The notes: generated by a model from the letters alone, not told the origin. Positions 8,747 through 16,349 are shown, counted from the first letter of the stretch. The stretch is 21,484 nt of DNA from CAVWUA01 sp963758025 (GCA_963758025.1 CAVWUA010000019.1:1-21484); one strand, 5' to 3'. Made by a program: numbers and translations.

Positions 8747-9628
8747 TCAGAGTCCCTCCACGGCGGTCAGGGTGATCTCGATGGTCTGGTCGTCGCGGCG
8801 GAGGGTCAGCGGCACCTCGACGCCGGGGCGGAGGTCGGCGACGGCGGCGTGGGCGGCTTTCAAGGTCGTGATGTCGTGATCGTTCAGGCGGGTCAGGCGG
8901 TCGCCGGGCTGGATGCCGGCCCTGGCGGCGGGGGAATCCGCGAGCACGCGGACCACCTTCACCCCGCCGTCGGCTTCGTCCAGGGCCACGCCGAGGAGGC
9001 CCTGCGGGTGGAGCTTTTCCTCGGGCTGCTTGCCGACGAAGACGGCGGCGAACTTCATGATCGGGCCGAGCGCCTGCATCATCTGGACCTCGGCCGGCGG
9101 CTCGTCCTTCAAGGCGCGGCGGGGGACGAACGGCTCCTTGGGGTTGTAATCAATGCGGGTCCAGGTCATGCGGTCGTCGGTCGGGTCGAACTCCAGGCGG
9201 AAGCGGGCGAGGATCGTGAAGCCGAGGATGCCGTCGATCGACGCGCCCGGCAGGCCCAGGGCGTTCATGCCGACGAGCTGGAAGGGGTCCTCAACCCGCG
9301 CCTTGAGGTCGGTCAGGGTCGCGCCGCCTTCGAGGTCGAGCCGGTCGATCGGCGTCCAGAACTCGTCTTTCTCGGGCTTCAGGCCGACGGCCTTGGCCGC
9401 CTCGGTGCCGACGTACAGGGCCGGGGCGCCGCTATCGACCAGGAAGTTGAACGGCCCCTTGCCGTTGATCCGGACGCGGACGAGGTAGTGATTCGTCTCG
9501 GTGAGCCGGTACGGAATGCGGTACGACTGGCCGATCGCCGGGTCGTCTTTCCCGACGTCGCCACAAGCCGGCGCGACCAGCAGGGCCATCGCCAGGCCGA
9601 ATATCGAGAGCGTGCGCGTGTGGGTCAT
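8747..9628 (-). CDS. Exported retropepsin-like aspartyl protease with PDZ domain
   Basis: Intact 293-residue protein. The N-terminus is a signal sequence (MTHTRTLSIFGLAMALLVAP) followed by ACGD. The cysteine could be lipidated, but the residue three before it is A, not L, so the lipobox is weak. The domain starting LVRVRINGKGPFNFLVDSGA has a normal D-S-G active-site triplet (D65), and IDGILGFTILARF is the matching later strand. Residues about 205-293 form a PDZ domain (VVRVLADSPAARAGIQPGDRL). It is about the same length as the downstream gene and has the same domain order, so the two are tandem paralogs. They overlap by design: three bases separate stop and next start. One domain may process or bind periplasmic peptides under PDZ control, which is an inference. 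Confidence 0.85.
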   Translation of the reverse strand: MTHTRTLSIFGLAMALLVAPACGDVGKDDPAIGQSYRIPYRLTETNHYLVRVRINGKGPFNFLVDSGAPALYVGTEAAKAVGLKPEKDEFWTPIDRLDLEGGATLTDLKARVEDPFQLVGMNALGLPGASIDGILGFTILARFRLEFDPTDDRMTWTRIDYNPKEPFVPRRALKDEPPAEVQMMQALGPIMKFAAVFVGKQPEEKLHPQGLLGVALDEADGGVKVVRVLADSPAARAGIQPGDRLTRLNDHDITTLKAAHAAVADLRPGVEVPLTLRRDDQTIEITLTAVEGL

Positions 9629-9709
9629 GAGGTGCTTCCGCTTCGAGAAGGGTTGCGGAGTGGGTTGGGGGTGGTGGATGGCTGATGGCTGTAGCGGGTG
9701 TGCGATTCT

Positions 9710-9912
9710 CCCTGAAGGGGCAGCATTCAGAAGCCAGGGGCAACGTCCCTGGTCCCGGTAAACTGATACTCTCTCTTTTCTCCCCCCACCCTGAAGGGGT
9801 GGATTTCGCCGGATCACGCGGGACGAAATCCGCCCCTTCAGGGCGGGGTGGTATTTTGTCATTCGTGTTCCAGGGGCGTTGCCCCTGGCTATTGAATGCT
9901 GCCCCTTCAGGG
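9710..9912. repeat. Nested palindromic repeat element
   Basis: Outer arms at 9710-9752 and 9870-9912 are 43 bp each and reverse complements at 40 positions. Inside them, 9791-9808 and 9824-9841 are complementary at 17 of 18 positions (CTGAAGGGGTGGATTTCG). Each outer arm also has small internal palindromes (CCAGGGGC/GCCCCTGG and CCCTGAAGGGG). This fills most of the 354-bp gap 9629-9982, where no gene is seen. A single arm recurs at 6845-6887, so it is a dispersed family. Confidence 0.75.
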
Positions 9913-9982
9913 CGAAACGAGGAAACGGTTCGCCATCAACCATCCGTCATCCACCATTCCACCAAAGGAACTCCCTTCCAGC

Positions 9983-10579
9983 TTAGGCATTTGCGCCGCG
10001 TTCGGAAACACGGCTCTGGCGGAAATCGCCGCGCCGGGAGAGGCCGATCCCGAGGATGAGCAGGAGCTGACCGACGACGATCGCCGCCAGGATCAGGCGG
10101 AATGAGAGCTTGCGCGTCTTGTGCCGCAGGAGGGCCATGCTGACGATCGCCGCGGGGGAGCCGCCGGCGGCGGCCAGGCCGAGCAGGACCGCCTCGGGCA
10201 CGCGTCGGCGGCCTCGCACGGCCCGGTGCTTGTCCCACGCGTAGAACGCCGGGGTCGTCAGGTTGATCGCCAGGACCCACGCCCCGACCCACGGCAGGCC
10301 GAGCCCGGCCAGGGCGAGCGTCCCGAACCCGAGGGCTGCGGCCAGGCCGAGCGTCCCGGCCAGCGCCGGCGCCAGACCCTTCCGGCCCGGCTCGACCCGC
10401 ACGGCCCTTGGCCCGCGCTCGGTGGCCTCCGCCGTGAACCGCACATGCTGGCCAGGACGCAACGGGCGGCCTCCGGCCACGGCGGAAACATGCACGAAAA
10501 CGTCCTCGGCGCAGTCCGGGGAACGGAGGAAGCCGAAGCCGCGCTCGGCGTCGAAGGTCACAACCACGCCCGTTCCCAT
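9983..10579 (-). CDS. Cold-shock domain / DUF1294 membrane fusion protein
   Basis: Intact 198-residue protein of a known two-domain family. Residues 1-63 are a cold-shock domain with both RNA-binding motifs, RGFGFL and DVFVHV, so it likely binds single-stranded nucleic acid. Residues 75-105 and 162-180 are hydrophobic membrane segments. Between them is the DUF1294 signature TTPAFYAWDKHRA...RVPEAVLLGLAAAGGSPAA...RHKTRK. The start at 10579 (MGTGVVVTFDAERGFGF) is fixed by the domain edge; a GGGAG lies about 13 bases upstream. The reading frame stays open much further upstream, but that part is antisense to the permease gene and not credible. It is divergent from the permease, with 156 bp between the starts for control signals. 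Function is unknown beyond nucleic-acid binding at a membrane. Confidence 0.9.
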   Translation of the reverse strand: MGTGVVVTFDAERGFGFLRSPDCAEDVFVHVSAVAGGRPLRPGQHVRFTAEATERGPRAVRVEPGRKGLAPALAGTLGLAAALGFGTLALAGLGLPWVGAWVLAINLTTPAFYAWDKHRAVRGRRRVPEAVLLGLAAAGGSPAAIVSMALLRHKTRKLSFRLILAAIVVGQLLLILGIGLSRRGDFRQSRVSERGANA

Positions 10580-10735
10580 CCTGGATGACTCCCGCCCTTG
10601 GAAGGTATCTTGCCGCCCGGCCGGGTCTTGTGGAGGGCGGGCCGGTATGCCATCCTGACAACTCCGCCCGTTGTCGTGCAACGCCTTCGGAAACGAACCC
10701 GATTTGACTTCGAGAGTGGAAAGGTCCATTCCCCG

Positions 10736-12232
10736 ATGCTTGTTCATCCTCTGGTCATCCTGGCGATCGGCATTGTCACGGTCGTCGGCCTGATCCTCGT
10801 GCTGCGGCTCAATGCGTTCCTGGCCCTGATCGCGGCGGCGATCGTCGTGAGTTTGCTGGCCCCCGGGCCGTTGCCCGAGAAGATCAGCCGGGTCGCGTTC
10901 GAGTTCGGCGCATCGGCCGGAAAGATCGGAATCGTCATCGCCCTGGCGGCGATCATCGGCACGTGCATGATGGACAGCGGCGCGGCCGACCGGATCGTCC
11001 GGGCCTTTCTCCGCCTGCTCGGCGAGAAACGGGCGCCCATCGCCCTGATGGGCAGCGGGTTCGTCCTGGCCGTGCCGGTCTTCTTCGACACGGTGTTCTA
11101 CCTGCTGGTCCCCCTCGGACGCTCCCTGCACAAACGCACGGGCACGCACTACTTGAAATACCTCCTGGCGATCGGCGCCGGCGGGGCGATCACGCATACT
11201 CTCGTGCCGCCGACGCCCGGACCGCTGGCGATGGCCGGCTACCTCGGGGTCGATGTCGGCTGGATGATCATGATCGGCGCCCTCGTGGCCCTGCCCGCGG
11301 CGATCGCCGGGCTGGCCGTCGGCACGTTGATCGACCGCCTGATGCCCGTGCCGATGCGGCCGATCGGCACCGAGCCGGAGGCCGAACCGCTGGCCGATCA
11401 CCAGCTTCCGTCGCTGTTCGTCGCGGTCCTGCCGGTGGTCCTGCCCGTGCTCCTGATCTCGGCCAACACGGTGCTCGACACCTGGGCCAGGGCCGAGGCG
11501 CGCCGTCTGGAGGCTCAGCCGGCCGCGGCCGTCGTCGCGCCGGCGGACACGGTGAACGCGGCGGAGGCCGAAACCCCCGTCGAACCGGCCAGGCCGACCC
11601 TGCTGCGGCAGGCGGCCGACGTCGCCGCGCTGCTCGGCGACGCGAACCTCGCCCTTTTTCTGGCGACGGCCATCGCCATGCTGATCTATTATCAGCAGCG
11701 GAAGCCGACCCTGGTCGAGATGAGCAAGATGGTCGAGCTATCCTTGATGAGCGGCGGGGTCATCATCCTGATCACGGCCGGCGGCGGGGCCTTCGGCGCG
11801 ATGTTGAAGGTGGCGGGTGTCGGCGACGCGATCAAGCAGCTTTTCAGCGGCGAGTCGGGCGTCTCGGGCCTGGCCCTGCTGTTGCTCGGCTTCGGCGTGT
11901 CGGCCGTCCTGAAGATCGCGCAGGGGTCGAGCACCGTGGCGATGATCACCGCCAGCGGCATGATGGCCGGGATGGCCTCGGCCACCGGCAGCGCCGAGTC
12001 CGTGGAACTGGCCAGCGTGCTCGGGTTCCACCCGGTGTACCTGGCGACGGCCATCGGCAGCGGCTCGCTGATCGGCTCGTGGATGAACGACAGCGGTTTC
12101 TGGATCTTCGCCAAGATGGGCGGTCTGACCGAGGCCGAGGCCCTGAAATCCTGGACCCCCACGCTGATCGTGCTCGGCACCGTCGGCCTGGGCGTCACGA
12201 TCGTCCTGACGCAGATTCTGCCCCTGGTCTGA
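10736..12232 (+). CDS. GntP-family gluconate/organic-acid permease
   Basis: Intact 498-residue inner-membrane transporter of the GntP family, which imports gluconate or related sugar acids with protons. The sequence is built of about 12-14 hydrophobic helices. Family landmarks include VPVFFDTVFYLLVPLGRSLH, GGAITHTLVPPTPGPLAMA, and near the C-terminus KIAQGSSTVAMITASGMM and GSLIGSWMNDSGFWIF. The start at 10736 puts the first helix at residue 3; GGAAAGG lies about 14 bases upstream. Residues about 250-292 form an Ala/Pro/Glu-rich hydrophilic insert that makes this copy longer than typical members (about 450 residues). No sugar-acid catabolic genes lie next to it, so the substrate is open. Confidence 0.92.
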   Translation: MLVHPLVILAIGIVTVVGLILVLRLNAFLALIAAAIVVSLLAPGPLPEKISRVAFEFGASAGKIGIVIALAAIIGTCMMDSGAADRIVRAFLRLLGEKRAPIALMGSGFVLAVPVFFDTVFYLLVPLGRSLHKRTGTHYLKYLLAIGAGGAITHTLVPPTPGPLAMAGYLGVDVGWMIMIGALVALPAAIAGLAVGTLIDRLMPVPMRPIGTEPEAEPLADHQLPSLFVAVLPVVLPVLLISANTVLDTWARAEARRLEAQPAAAVVAPADTVNAAEAETPVEPARPTLLRQAADVAALLGDANLALFLATAIAMLIYYQQRKPTLVEMSKMVELSLMSGGVIILITAGGGAFGAMLKVAGVGDAIKQLFSGESGVSGLALLLLGFGVSAVLKIAQGSSTVAMITASGMMAGMASATGSAESVELASVLGFHPVYLATAIGSGSLIGSWMNDSGFWIFAKMGGLTEAEALKSWTPTLIVLGTVGLGVTIVLTQILPLV

Positions 12233-12237
12233 GGCGT

Positions 12238-12272
12238 AATAAAAGGTGTCAGGCCGTTCCCGACACTTTATT
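12238..12272. terminator. Hairpin after the GntP permease gene
   Basis: Starts 5 bp after the permease stop. The inner stem is GTGTC-AGG with CCC-GACAC, extended by AATAAA and TTTATT, and followed by TTCTTT. It could end transcription from both the permease and the convergent gene at 12325. The AAAAGGTGTCAGG part also occurs at 14615-14655 (on the other strand) and 18579-18591, so it may be a repeat used as a terminator. Confidence 0.5.
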
Positions 12273-12324
12273 CTTTAGGCAACTTGGGAATATGATCCTG
12301 AAGGGCGTGTTCGTCCACCGGTGA

Positions 12325-12902
12325 CTACCATCTGTAACGACGCATCAGCTCCTCGCCTGTGACCTCATACTCGGCGAACAATGCCTTTGATTCTGACCGA
12401 ACACGCTTCGGGTTTGTAGTTAAGTCGGATCACCCTGCCCGCGGCGCCCCCGGGAGTGCTGAGCGCCAAAACCCTCTCAAAGGGGACATCGAACAGCACG
12501 TACGGGCCGCACTCGGATCCTTGTACCTCGCCCGGTACTGGTCATCCCGCTCACTAACAAGGATGAGGCGGTCGTAAGACTTCTTCCCGCTCTGCCCCAA
12601 TACCTTGCCCCAGGACCAGCGCATCGTCGCTTTGCCCGAGATCGCCGGCTTGAGGCTGGAATACTTGACCTCTAGGCGAACCAATGTGCTTCCGGCGCGG
12701 ACGTCGTAACTCTGATTCGCCGTGGTGAGCTGGCCACCGACCAACAGCACCGCGAGTTGCTCGCCCCGCATCCCAGCCGCGAGGCTTTCGTGGGTTTCGA
12801 GATACGACACCTTGTCACGGAGTCGGCGTATCTCTTCGGTTGCAGCCGCGAGTTCGGGGCGCGGAGTCGGGCTATCTCGCTGGTCAGCTCATCGTTCGCC
12901 AT
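12325..12902 (-). CDS. Coiled-coil protein with PD-(D/E)XK-like nuclease motif (frame-disrupted)
   Basis: No exact family recognised. The ATG at 12902 begins MANDELTSEIARLRA; after one frame change near 12860 (a C run of four that should be five) it continues ELAAATEEIRRLRDKVSYLE, giving an N-terminal coiled coil of about 35 residues. The core reads MRGEQLAVLLVGG...NQSYDVRAG...VRLEVKYSSLKP: an early E, a D, then E-V-K, the order of a PD-(D/E)XK restriction-like active site. Then come SGKKSYDRLILVSERDDQY and, after another break near 12510, CGPYVLFDVPFERVLAL. A last break near 12425 leads to ALFAEYEVTGEELMRRYRW and the stop. Total about 190 residues. Nuclease activity is an inference from motif order. 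No methylase or partner gene is adjacent. Confidence 0.6.
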
Positions 12903-12975
12903 TCAGTAACCCTCCAGGTATCTCGTTACCGAGGTTGGGCGAGCAACTCAGTAATGTAGGGTGGGCACCGGCGGG

Positions 12976-13049
12976 GTGGCACTGGCAAAGCCAGTGGCAC
13001 ACGAACAAAAGAACAAATCATTGGGTGCCACTGGCTTTGCCAGTGCCAC
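12976..13049. repeat. Perfect 25-bp inverted repeat, copy 1 of a dispersed palindrome
   Basis: Arms 12976-13000 and 13025-13049 are exact reverse complements (GTGGCACTGGCAAAGCCAGT...), and each arm is itself nearly palindromic. The 24-nt centre holds CGAACAAAAGAACAAATCAT. The same arms and centre occur, inverted, at 19675-19757. It is preceded by GTAGGGTGGGCAC at 12957-12967, a motif also forming the palindrome at 13783-13842. No gene is seen in 12903-13092. Confidence 0.75.
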
Positions 13050-13083
13050 TCCGCCGCTCTTGACAGAAGAGGCCATGAGAGAG

Positions 13084-13090
13084 GTTAGGC
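13084..13090 (-). other. RYYYAAC motif after the lipoprotein gene (possible attC core)
   Basis: GCCTAAC on the minus strand lies two bases after the lipoprotein stop codon, where an integron cassette's own recombination site would begin. No matching partner arm was found before the next gene, so a complete site is not shown. Confidence 0.2.
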
Positions 13091-13092
13091 GG

Positions 13093-13513
13093 TCATCGCG
13101 CTTGGGCGAAGACTTCCGGGATTGCTTCATCCTTCGACGTTAACCGGCTCACCTGAGCCCAATCTCCCTTCTCGTTCGCCCGGTAGTTGAGAATGCAGCG
13201 GCCCTCATGGAAGTCGAGAGTGAAGTTGTCGCCGCGAACCTTCCGAGCCGGCGGCGTAAGAGACCAAGTCCAAGCGCCAACCATCCGCGTGCGACCGCAA
13301 CCACGAAGAGATCGCCCGGTCTTCATCGGAGCCGGGGGCGATGGGACGCTCGATAACCGGCTTGCCGCCTTGGTAGACCAGGACTTGACTCGCTGACCCG
13401 AGCTTGGCGGGGTTGATCGAGCGCTGGCTCAAGGAGCATCCGGCGACGATCAGAGAAGCCGCACAGGCTATCAACACGAAGCGTGCCGCGTTGGCGATCA
13501 GGGAGCGATTCAC
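13093..13513 (-). CDS. Small lipoprotein of unknown function, one frameshift
   Basis: The chosen GTG start at 13513 has GGAGG six bases upstream; an ATG at 13534 in the same frame is an alternative with a poorer site. The N-terminus is a lipoprotein signal (FVLIACAASLIVAGC), with C as the lipidated residue, so the protein sits in a membrane facing the periplasm. The mature part has VLVYQGGKPVIERPIAPGSD and AISSWLRSHADGWRLDLVSY, then after a frame change near 13250 PPARKVRGDNFTLDFHEGRC and ILNYR. About 140 residues. No family recognised. The gene is flanked by GTTAGGC upstream and GCCTAAC just after the stop, as in an integron cassette. Confidence 0.6.
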
Positions 13514-13537
13514 CCTCGGCCTCCGCGAACCCATGCC

Positions 13538-13655
13538 GCCTAACGCCAGGTTCAGCGGACCAGCCCGCTTGGGCTCGCGTCCACACGACCTGAAGACTAC
13601 CTGCGGGCCGGGTCCGCTGCAACCAGAATTCGGCCGCTGAACGGGTGTGTTGTAA
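13538..13655 (-). other. attC-like recombination site upstream of the lipoprotein gene
   Basis: Read in the gene's direction this ends CCGCTGAAC-CTGGC-GTTAGGC: an inner arm, a five-base spacer, then a GTTRRRY core (13544-13538), the arrangement at the 3' side of integron attC sites. The partner inner arm GTTCAGCGG lies at 13642-13634. A second pairing, CAGCGGACC with GGTCCGCTG (13553-13561 and 13611-13619), gives a long stem. The expected RYYYAAC at the far end is poor (TTGTAAC), so the site is degenerate or a look-alike. Confidence 0.3.
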
Positions 13656-13677
13656 CACACCCCATTGTCCGTATAAT
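13650..13677 (+). promoter_or_regulatory. Possible sigma-70-type promoter
   Basis: TTGTAA (13650-13655), a 16-base spacer, then a perfect TATAAT (13672-13677), in a locally AT-richer stretch. It points right, but the next rightward gene starts 250 bp on. It overlaps a perfect 9-bp palindrome at 13643-13662 (GGGTGTGTT/AACACACCC), which could be an operator. No other gene is seen between 13535 and 13926. Confidence 0.3.
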
Positions 13678-13782
13678 CCTGGATGTCAGACAAGTATCCC
13701 AGTACCTGGCGCGTTGTGCAAGCGCCGATCCGGGATTATCGTGTGGAGTGTTTACGGACATATCCAGGCTACTCGACCAGTA

Positions 13783-13842
13783 GTAGGGTGGGCACTGCCC
13801 ACCATCCAAATTTTAATATATGGTGGGCAGTGCCCACCCTAC
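13783..13842. repeat. Perfect 23-bp inverted repeat with self-palindromic arms
   Basis: GTAGGGTGGGCACTGCCCAC... (13783-13805) is exactly matched in reverse complement at 13820-13842, around a 14-nt AT-rich loop. Each arm contains GGTGGGCA-C-TGCCCACC, so a single arm can also fold. The first 12 bases recur at 12957-12967. It is a dispersed intergenic palindrome and not a terminator, as no gene ends here. Confidence 0.75.
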
Positions 13843-13926
13843 ATTACTTAAGCATCGAGCGGCGTTAAGCAGAACGGGATTTCAGAGGACGCTCCTCAAA
13901 CCATCCCACAACTCCGGAGAATCACG

Positions 13927-14530
13927 GTGCGATCCCTCAGCCTTCCACTGTTCGCGGTTTCGGTCTTGGCTGTGACTGTCACTTCATTGGGGCAGACGGT
14001 TAAGGCCCCTGGGCAATCACTGTTGCCTCCGGCGCACGAAACAAACCCATCGCAGGCCGCGCTGAAGAGATCCGTTCCCGAGGATTCGGGTCTACCCGGA
14101 TCTGCCAGTCGAATCCAGTCCCATCAACCCGAAGGTTCATAGGCCCATATTTTATAATGGATCTCAATTTCATATCAGAACGGAGGGCGATTACCCAGTC
14201 GATGTTCGAGTGAGGGACGCTGTCGCAAAAAAGCTCAAGGAGACGGATTTCATTCCGTTCGCGCGGCTTGAGCACTTCGCCTGGTGCAGTCGTCCGGATC
14301 TGGCTGTCGTCGGCTGGAATGGCACCATCGAGTCGCTAACCCCTACCAAGCGGGGATTGCTCGTCTGTGTCCGGGTCATCCCTCGGCTCGCTCAAGTGGG
14401 AGGATCGATGGCGATCACTACCTTGGGTGAATTTAAAGAATACTATATTTTCAAGAGTAATAATGAGATTAACTTTATCGGTGGCGAGTCAGCCGGGACT
14501 AACTTTCAGGGATCGCTCATCGGTCTATGA
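13927..14530 (+). CDS. Small exported protein of unknown function, one frameshift
   Basis: A GTG start at 13927 has GGAGAA about ten bases upstream and gives a clear signal peptide (VRSLSLPLFAVSVLAVTVTS). The frame changes once near 14088: adding one base turns PEDS into PEDSRVYPDLPVES and links to a continuous second part (NPKVHRPIFYNGSQFHIRTE, then AVAKKLKETDFIPFARLEHF). The C-terminal 50 residues (GEFKEYYIFKSNNEINFIGG) use more AT-rich codons than neighbouring genes, hinting at foreign origin. About 200 residues in total; no family recognised. GTTAAGC at 13864-13870 upstream has the form of an attC core but stands alone. Confidence 0.55.
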
Positions 14531-14614
14531 GCTGTATGGCCTGAGAACCCATCCCCCTCATTGGTCAGGGTGTGGCGGCCTCTCGCCCGTGGCCTGATGA
14601 GCGGAGTACCATGC

Positions 14615-14655
14615 GGTGCCAGGAACCATTTTTCAAAAAATCGATTCCTGACACC
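14615..14655. repeat. GGTGCCAGGAACC / TTCCTGACACC hairpin repeat
   Basis: Arms GGTGCCAGGAA (14615-14625) and TTCCTGACACC (14645-14655) pair at all but one position around an A/T-rich loop. AAAGGTGTCAGGAA on the minus strand matches repeats at 12241-12253 and 18579-18592. It lies just upstream of the next gene's ribosome binding site. Confidence 0.55.
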
Positions 14656-14686
14656 TTTATGCCGAGCCCAAAACGGAGATCGCCCC

Positions 14687-15183
14687 ATGTCCCGCATCCT
14701 CATCGCGAGCTTCGCCGCAGTCGGGCTGTCCGGCTTGCTGGTTCCTGGCCCCGCCCGAGGGCAGGCCGTCGGTTTTCAGCCGGTCGTCGGCGCGGTGCCG
14801 GACGGCGTGATGATGGGGGTCGTGCCGGCTGTCTCGGCGGATCGGCGGTATGTCCGGCTTGGGGTGAATCCGGGGTTCTACACCGTCAACCGCTTCGATA
14901 CCGCCACGGTGACGGGGGCCGTCGGGGGTGGCGGTGCCGGAGGCTTCCCGATCGGCGGACTTCCGGCGCCGGCGGATTCGGCAGCGTCGGAATCGGCCCG
15001 GGGTTCGGGGGTGGGACCGCCTCGCAGTTCGGCTACGCCGATCCGGGGGGCGGCTTCCGCAACGGCTGGATGCCCTATCGCACATATGCTCCGAGCGGCA
15101 GCGCGATGAAGTACGGCCGACCCTGGACGGCCCAATCCGCGCCCCCCGCTGCCTACCCACGCCCGCGCCGCCGGAGACGCTGA
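14687..15183 (+). CDS. Gly-rich exported protein of unknown function, one frameshift
   Basis: The ATG at 14687 follows GGAG with a nine-base spacer and begins a signal peptide (MSRILIASFAAVGLSGLLVP, cleaved near ARGQA). The segment VVPAVSADRRYVRLGVNPGF resembles a short motif seen in planctomycete secreted and secretin-like proteins, noted from memory. A Gly-rich linker follows. Near 14970 the frame changes, and the sequence continues GFGSVGIGPGFGGGTASQFG and NGWMPYRTYAPSGSAMKYGR, ending in a basic tail RPRRRRR. About 165 residues. Probably periplasmic or surface; function unknown. Confidence 0.55.
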
Positions 15184-15426
15184 GCGAGTTGAGCGAATGG
15201 AATGGGCGTGTCGGGAAACCGGCCGCGATTTCGACTCTTTCCTGTAGCCATACCGACAAAAAGGCCGCGTGGGGCTCCCGGTCCTTTGAGAAACCGGATC
15301 GGGCGAATCCAGCGCGGTTCTCTTGCGTGTCGGTCGGGATGACGGAACGGAAAACGGGCCGCCGAGGACGATAGGCCCGCACAGTCGGCTCGGGTGGAAT
15401 CCTGAGCCCAAAAGAGGAGGCGATTC

Positions 15427-15783
15427 ATGACCTCCATGATGCCCTTGCTGGGAACCCTGTTGCTCGCCCTGGGCGGAGCCGATCGCGGCCCCGCGCCGGA
15501 CGCCTTGACGACGACGATCGTCAAGCGGAGCGACCCAGCCCCGGTTCTGCTCCGAAGGAGCGACGATCCGTTCCCGAACCGGGAGACCGGCAAGAGCTTG
15601 CGGCTTGTCGCCGTGATGCTGGACGAGGACAGCGATGGCGACTCGGGGGACGGGAACGCGTCGGGAACCATCGCCGACGCTCCGACGTTTCCTCCGCAAC
15701 GGATTTCCCCGCCGTTGGCGCACATCCAGCCGTGCCGGGTTCTCTCTCGGTACGCCGACCGTTCTCCTGTGCTGCGCTGTTGA
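15427..15783 (+). CDS. Small exported protein of unknown function
   Basis: An intact 118-codon frame starts at 15427 with an excellent AGAGGAGG eight bases upstream. The N-terminus MTSMMPLLGTLLLALGGADR is a short signal-like helix without basic residues. The rest is polar with an acidic stretch (VAVMLDEDSDGDSGDGNAS) and no recognisable domain. The good ribosome binding site is the main support; the protein could be a planctomycete orphan. The 15184-15426 gap upstream shows no gene. Confidence 0.5.
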   Translation: MTSMMPLLGTLLLALGGADRGPAPDALTTTIVKRSDPAPVLLRRSDDPFPNRETGKSLRLVAVMLDEDSDGDSGDGNASGTIADAPTFPPQRISPPLAHIQPCRVLSRYADRSPVLRC

Positions 15784-15932
15784 TTTCGTGATCGAGATGC
15801 TCTGACAGACGCCCCCGCCGCGTCGAGGCCGCCGTTGCGCGCTTCGACCCGCCGCCGAGGTGTCGTTTGACGTGGAAATTGTCGCATTTCGATCCGATTT
15901 TCTTCGCATCGCACACACAGGAGTTCTTCCCA

Positions 15933-16311
15933 ATGTACATGACGCATCAATTCGCCCATCGTGAGACGCTGGAGCGGGCGTGCAACTGGCTGTCGAAGCT
16001 CGGGTTCGACTCGTCCCGGATGGAGATTCACGACGAAGGAGCGCCTCGGCTCGCGTTCTGGGGAGCGGTGGGGGAGGGCATGGCGGTCCAGTCGATCTTG
16101 AACGCCATCGAGTCGTCGGACCCGGACGGCCATCCGAGCGTCTGGGACCTGGCCCAGCGGCCCTTCACGCCGGCCGCGCCCAGGGCGAGCGGAGACCGTG
16201 ACGGAGGCGACCGTCAGCGCCCCGCCGTCGCCGATCGGCTGGCATCCGCTCGACGTCTCGTCCCGGATTGACGCGGATCTGCTGATCCTGCGGGATGCCA
16301 TGGGGCACTGA
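15933..16311 (+). CDS. Small protein of unknown function, one frameshift
   Basis: The ATG at 15933 has AGGAG ten bases upstream; a second ATG at 15939 is an alternative. The sequence MYMTHQFAHRETLERACNWL and SKLGFDSSRMEIHDEGAPRL looks like a compact alpha/beta domain: a Cys and Trp-bearing helix, then strands. It continues AVQSILNAIESSDPDGHPSV. The frame changes near 16188 and ends SPIGWHPLDVSSRIDADLLI...RDAMGH at 16311. About 126 residues, with no signal peptide, so probably cytoplasmic. The family is not recognised. Confidence 0.55.
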
Positions 16312-16349
16312 TCCGCCCGCGCGCCTTTTTGGGGATTCGGTTCCGACCG

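Noticed and set aside
10580..11401. Upstream extension of the cold-shock/DUF1294 frame
   Set aside because: It lies antisense to the intact GntP permease gene, and its composition (Asp/Arg/Gln-rich) is that of a shadow. The cold-shock domain itself marks the start at 10579.
12957..13842. Several repeats close together, as in a CRISPR array
   Set aside because: They are inverted palindromes of different families, not evenly spaced direct repeats with unique spacers, and there are no cas genes.
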